DNA of 64,000 nt, taken from NCBI GenBank assembly GCA_964019165.1, contig OZ025273.1:17404992-17468991 (forward strand). Direction: 5' to 3'. This DNA is from Mastigias papua (lineage: Eukaryota; Cnidaria; Scyphozoa; Rhizostomeae; Mastigiidae). Shown here piece after piece: positions 60,271 to 64,000 of this stretch; the first letter of the stretch is position 1, and each line of letters opens with the position of its first letter. A program made the position numbers and the translations under genes. The notes beneath the pieces were generated by a model, which ran no database searches, was not told where the DNA came from, and saw only the letters and a program-made list of their open reading frames with translations.

Positions 60271-60316
60271 GGGCGGATGTGTAGTTTAGGATAACTACGA
60301 AACTGCACATCCGCCC
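60271..60316. repeat. 46-bp hairpin made of two MITE ends
   Basis: GGGCGGATGTGTAGTTT and AAACTGCACATCCGCCC face each other with almost nothing between. The ends match the MITE at 59543-59918. No clear target duplication flanks it. Confidence 0.6.
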
Positions 60317-61379
60317 TTCGTACTGGTATAAAAGCACAAGGCAAAAGAGGGATACAGACAACATGATAAAATGGTACAGAGACGGTAGTTATAATTCTTA
60401 ACGAAAAATCGCCAGTGGTTAACAGCAACGGGCCTGATAGTGACAATGTGATGGAAGCAGAGTGATGTTGCTAAAATACCCACACAGTACGTTCTCATGC
60501 GAAAAACCACTCACCTGAAAACTGAAAACCGAAAACCAAAACACCTTTGTAGCTATAGTTAACATTCGTAACTGATGCTTGCCGAAGACTGAAAGGAAAG
60601 AAAACCTTGCATACATCTTAAGGGCGAACTCCAGAGGTAGGGGCGGTTGTGTCAATCAACACTATGATATTTATATTTGTTAACGCAAGGGTAAAGGGCG
60701 TATGTCCCATTATACTGCTTGTTGTTTACGTAGTTGGATGAGTCGTATTACGCATTCTTTGACATGGAGTGGATATTCTCGATAGTTAGAACTATGTTGT
60801 GAGTAAACATCATAGCTACTTTCTACGTTACGATTTCCGGGATAGACAGGATGTGATCATTTTGATTGACATATCTTCTGTTGATGCAAACGTAAGGATA
60901 TAGGTGATTGAATGAACTGACCAAATCCCTGACTTTACTAAAGTTCGCAAGTACACTGATTAGCTCAGCAAGTTTAACTCTATAGACTTGTAATACCGTA
61001 GATGACAACATATTTCCAGTTCATGACGCTTAAAGGATATTGTTGTTAAATCATTATCATATGTCGCTGCTCAATAACTATGTCACCTGAGATTGCCACT
61101 GTTGAACCAACCACCCCCAGCATCACACTCTGAATCAGGACAAATGTATAGGACTACCATAGAGATAGGTCTGTCTCGGTCAGAACTGCCTACCGCTTAG
61201 GCGTGATGCAATAATTGAGCAGCCCCAGACAGAAATGTGCATATCATGCTAGAAATGAGGCATGTACATGAGTGAAACCCTCTTGTCATACATACAAAGT
61301 GCTATATCAAATGTCATATGTATAAGTCGTACAATACAGCTTGAACAATCAAATCAAGCGAAAAACATAAGAAATACTC
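60317..61379. other. No gene recognised
   Basis: Short frames only; no terminus or motif identified. Confidence 0.4.
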
Positions 61380-64000
61380 AGCGATCCACAAAAATCATAT
61401 TATCATGTGCAGAATGATGTATAGAAATCATTAATGGTCTTTATAACAAATGATATTAGGATGGAGGGGAGCTGGTTTGCCAGGAAACGGAAAGTTAGGA
61501 CTAAAGCAACCATACGCTGATTCCTCAAACTAACACTAAAATCTATAGTGGACACAACGATCAGACTGTTGTAAATAAAGATTGTTAGGCTGTTGTAAAT
61601 ACATAGGCAATCAGTAGAGTGCTATACTGAATAAAGCCTTGTGAATAAGTTACTTAAGTGTCTTGACTACAAACTTAATTTAGAACACAATATCAGTGTA
61701 AATAAATCAAGAAGGAACAATCTGAAAATGCATGGTACTATACAGCGAAGTATCAACGAATTAATAGATAACATATCTGTATAAGACCTGGCACTTTTAA
61801 CTATACATCTACCAGTGATTCAGAATACCAAGTGTTCTACTGAGAATAAGGAAGGCATCAGCTATGGTGACTGAGAGTAATATGAAACGCCACACAAGGT
61901 CTTAGAGAGAATACACATAGTACTTTCCTCAAAATACTGCAAGAAAACCAAAACGGGAAAAAGAGCTATTATACTGCAATAATCCAAGGAATAATTTGAA
62001 CAATATCTTATCTCCAGCCTACAATAAGTGTGTGGGACAAACTAACAGCTTACCAAAAGTGACTGACAACATATCAACCATAAAGAAAGCGGCCTAACGG
62101 TTCATACATACTTCCTTCAAAATCATGCGCAAATGCAAAGTATCAACAGCACACGCTAAACTGTCCTATTATATCAGTAAATAATACAGTAAATATCCCC
62201 TGAATAGTATACCGAAACTTCTGTAGTAACCAAACGGTAATTTACAGGCGGAAATCAAGGGAACATGAAAAGAATTGGCATGATCACACGGTCCCCGAGG
62301 CAATGGTATGGAATATCGATCAAAACAGGGCATTAAATCTCGTCCAACTGGGAACGTAGAGACCATTCTACACAAAACAATCCTGGTAAACCTAAACTGA
62401 CACCTTGTCAATGAAATAAACTACTTACCTTATAGAGAATGGACGAAATTCCATGACGACTTGAACGGAATCCATCCGATTTGCAAACACGCCTTTAACT
62501 GCAAACTTGCGGTCTTGTGTAAACACTATTGTTCGGACACAAAGGATGAGAGGTTTCTGCGATCGTGATTTGAGTTGGGAATCCCCTCGCATCTCTATCT
62601 AGAACCCACAACAAAATAAACAGTGAAAGGACAGCGAAACATCATTGGACTAATATCAAGGACAATAAGCAAATAAAATATGCACCCTATAGACCTCTCT
62701 GTACAACCGTGTTAAGATATTTTGTGGCTAGTGGCAATGAGAATGAAACACAGAGCAGTGGCTTCCTGGACTGAACTGAGGGGGAACGCAACCTTCTTAC
62801 TACAGTTATATTACCGACAATAACTTACACTCTTAATTATAAGTCACACAATAAGTCACATATACAACTACAAACGTATACCTAAAACACTTCATCAACG
62901 CTTAAATTCGGCATTTCATGTAGGACAATTCATCAGGAAAGATAACAATTTCCTATCTCCTTTACGCACGCATTAACTTCATGGTATAATCAGCAATCTA
63001 GCAAGGAATAGGAGAGTAAACAGTGCATCCCAATGTTGTAACAGAGCCAAGACAATCAGGAGAATAAAATCAATCTGATCGGAGAGGACGTGTCATGGCT
63101 ACATACCCCCGAGGGAAGCTCGCTCAAAATACTGAGATAAGGTGTGTAATATGACACATATATAGTAGACAGAAAAATTACAGGCAATCTGACAACAAAC
63201 CTTATTACATGAAAAACGACTTACCTCCTAGTAGAAGGAAGAAAGTTCGCTTGAATTGACACGGCAACAGAGAATAACATCAAGCATGGTGGAGAGGAAC
63301 TGTCATGGCGGAAAACAGCCGAGGGAAGCTATTGCAATCTCGCTGGCAATATTGACCATCAGTGTAGAAAATACTATAGAACGTGCCCACAGAGGACATG
63401 GGAAAGACAGGAAATTTGAAATCAAACGTTATACCATTAGAAAACCACTCATCTGGTAACAGAACCACAAAATGTTCCTCAACCTCCAACTGGACCATCA
63501 GTCGCATTCAACCCATGTCCGAACTGAGAGTTTCACGTTCGGTATATCCTATGTAAAAGAGAGGAAAAAACAGCTAAACACTATCCTAATACACCAAAGA
63601 ATACAACATGACACATCAGTTAAATGTGTTAGCACAACTTACCAGTTAAAACATTGAAATCTGGCGAACAGAATCGAACGGATGGAGAACGACTGTCATG
63701 GCGGCGAGAATACCCCCAAGGGAAGCTCTTCCAATTTGGCCTAGAAAATTAGGCAAATACAGGGCTCACATCACCCGTAAATCACATCTAAAAGGCAGCA
63801 GTGCTATAATTTCATTGACTAAATACTGGCAATGATAAATCGAATCTTCAGATAGCAATAAAGCGATGAATTAGCTACTCGACTGTTATGGCGAATAACC
63901 ATCGCGAGGGAGGGTGTACGAAACCGCCTCCAAACATCAAAGAAGATTGCTTATAACACCAGAAAACGCACGGAATCGAGGAGTAAAATATAAGCGAACC
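61380..64000 (-). repeat. Helitron body sequence related to A, B and E
   Basis: Blocks shared with Helitron B include ATCATGTGCAGAATGAT (61400), CTGCGATCGTGA near 62558 and the ACTGTCATGG(C/A) ... GAGGGAAG motif, which here recurs near 63090, 63300 and 63695 with a weaker copy at 63880. The strand is the same as in B and E, and the 5' terminus is not reached. Confidence 0.6.

Larger units (their letters stand above)
46135..64000 (-). mobile_element. Helitron H: RepHel-bearing Helitron, running off the right edge
   Basis: Defined by the RepHel gene at 50857-55568, by an inward-facing family 3' segment at 46203-46306 (hairpin GAGCCCGCGTCTAGCGGGCT, then CTAG), and by blocks at 61380-63960 related to the 5' halves of A, B and E on the same strand. 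The outer 3' end is missing: Helitron E begins at 46134, inside what should be the 3' palindrome. The 5' end lies beyond 64000. That all this is one element is inference from orientation and shared sequence. Confidence 0.5.

Overview
The window is eukaryotic and almost wholly made of nested transposable elements. No host gene, rRNA or tRNA could be supported. The DNA is AT-rich, has spliceosomal introns in transposon genes, and carries long TA, TATG and CAT microsatellites. The mix of superfamilies (BEL/Pao, Gypsy, PIF/Harbinger, hAT, Helitron, a CR1/Jockey-like LINE and a foldback element) points to an invertebrate metazoan; I cannot name the species.

Layout. 606-2186: the gene and right end of a Harbinger-like element, abutting the 3' part of a BEL/Pao element (about 2190-3490). 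4815-17539: a complete but decayed Gypsy element (Gypsy-1) with 164-bp LTRs and CTTTG target duplications. It contains a non-coding hAT-like insert (5768-8426, 5-bp duplication) and a 5.2-kb foldback element (9489-14653, 4-bp duplication). The foldback element has two inverted arrays of a roughly 65-bp repeat and itself carries a small solo LTR and a Harbinger MITE. 18560-19402: microsatellites. 19403-24290: a minus-strand BEL/Pao element with a 520-bp Helitron inside it. 24351-38296: a minus-strand LINE split three ways by a second Gypsy element (Gypsy-2, 24632-34721, GCATA duplications), by a Harbinger element with two genes (35340-38017), and at its upstream side by Helitrons. Gypsy-2 carries a 2979-bp Helitron in one LTR and a hAT element with an 8-bp duplication in its integrase. 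38297-64000: three minus-strand Helitrons end to end (B, E, H). H holds an apparently intact two-exon Rep-helicase gene (50857-55568) and runs off the right edge.

How the parts work together. The RepHel of H is a candidate source of activity for the non-coding Helitrons A, B, D and E, which share its 3' hairpin and parts of its body. A and B are both exactly 2979 bp and both end in a 542-bp near-perfect palindrome: two facing copies of the Helitron 3' terminal segment around a 28-bp spacer. D has only one such segment. The segment also carries a short cysteine-rich open frame whose cysteines persist in the divergent copy D. The unoccupied twin LTR of Gypsy-2 serves as a natural empty site for A. 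These Helitrons and the foldback element are the most unusual content of the window.
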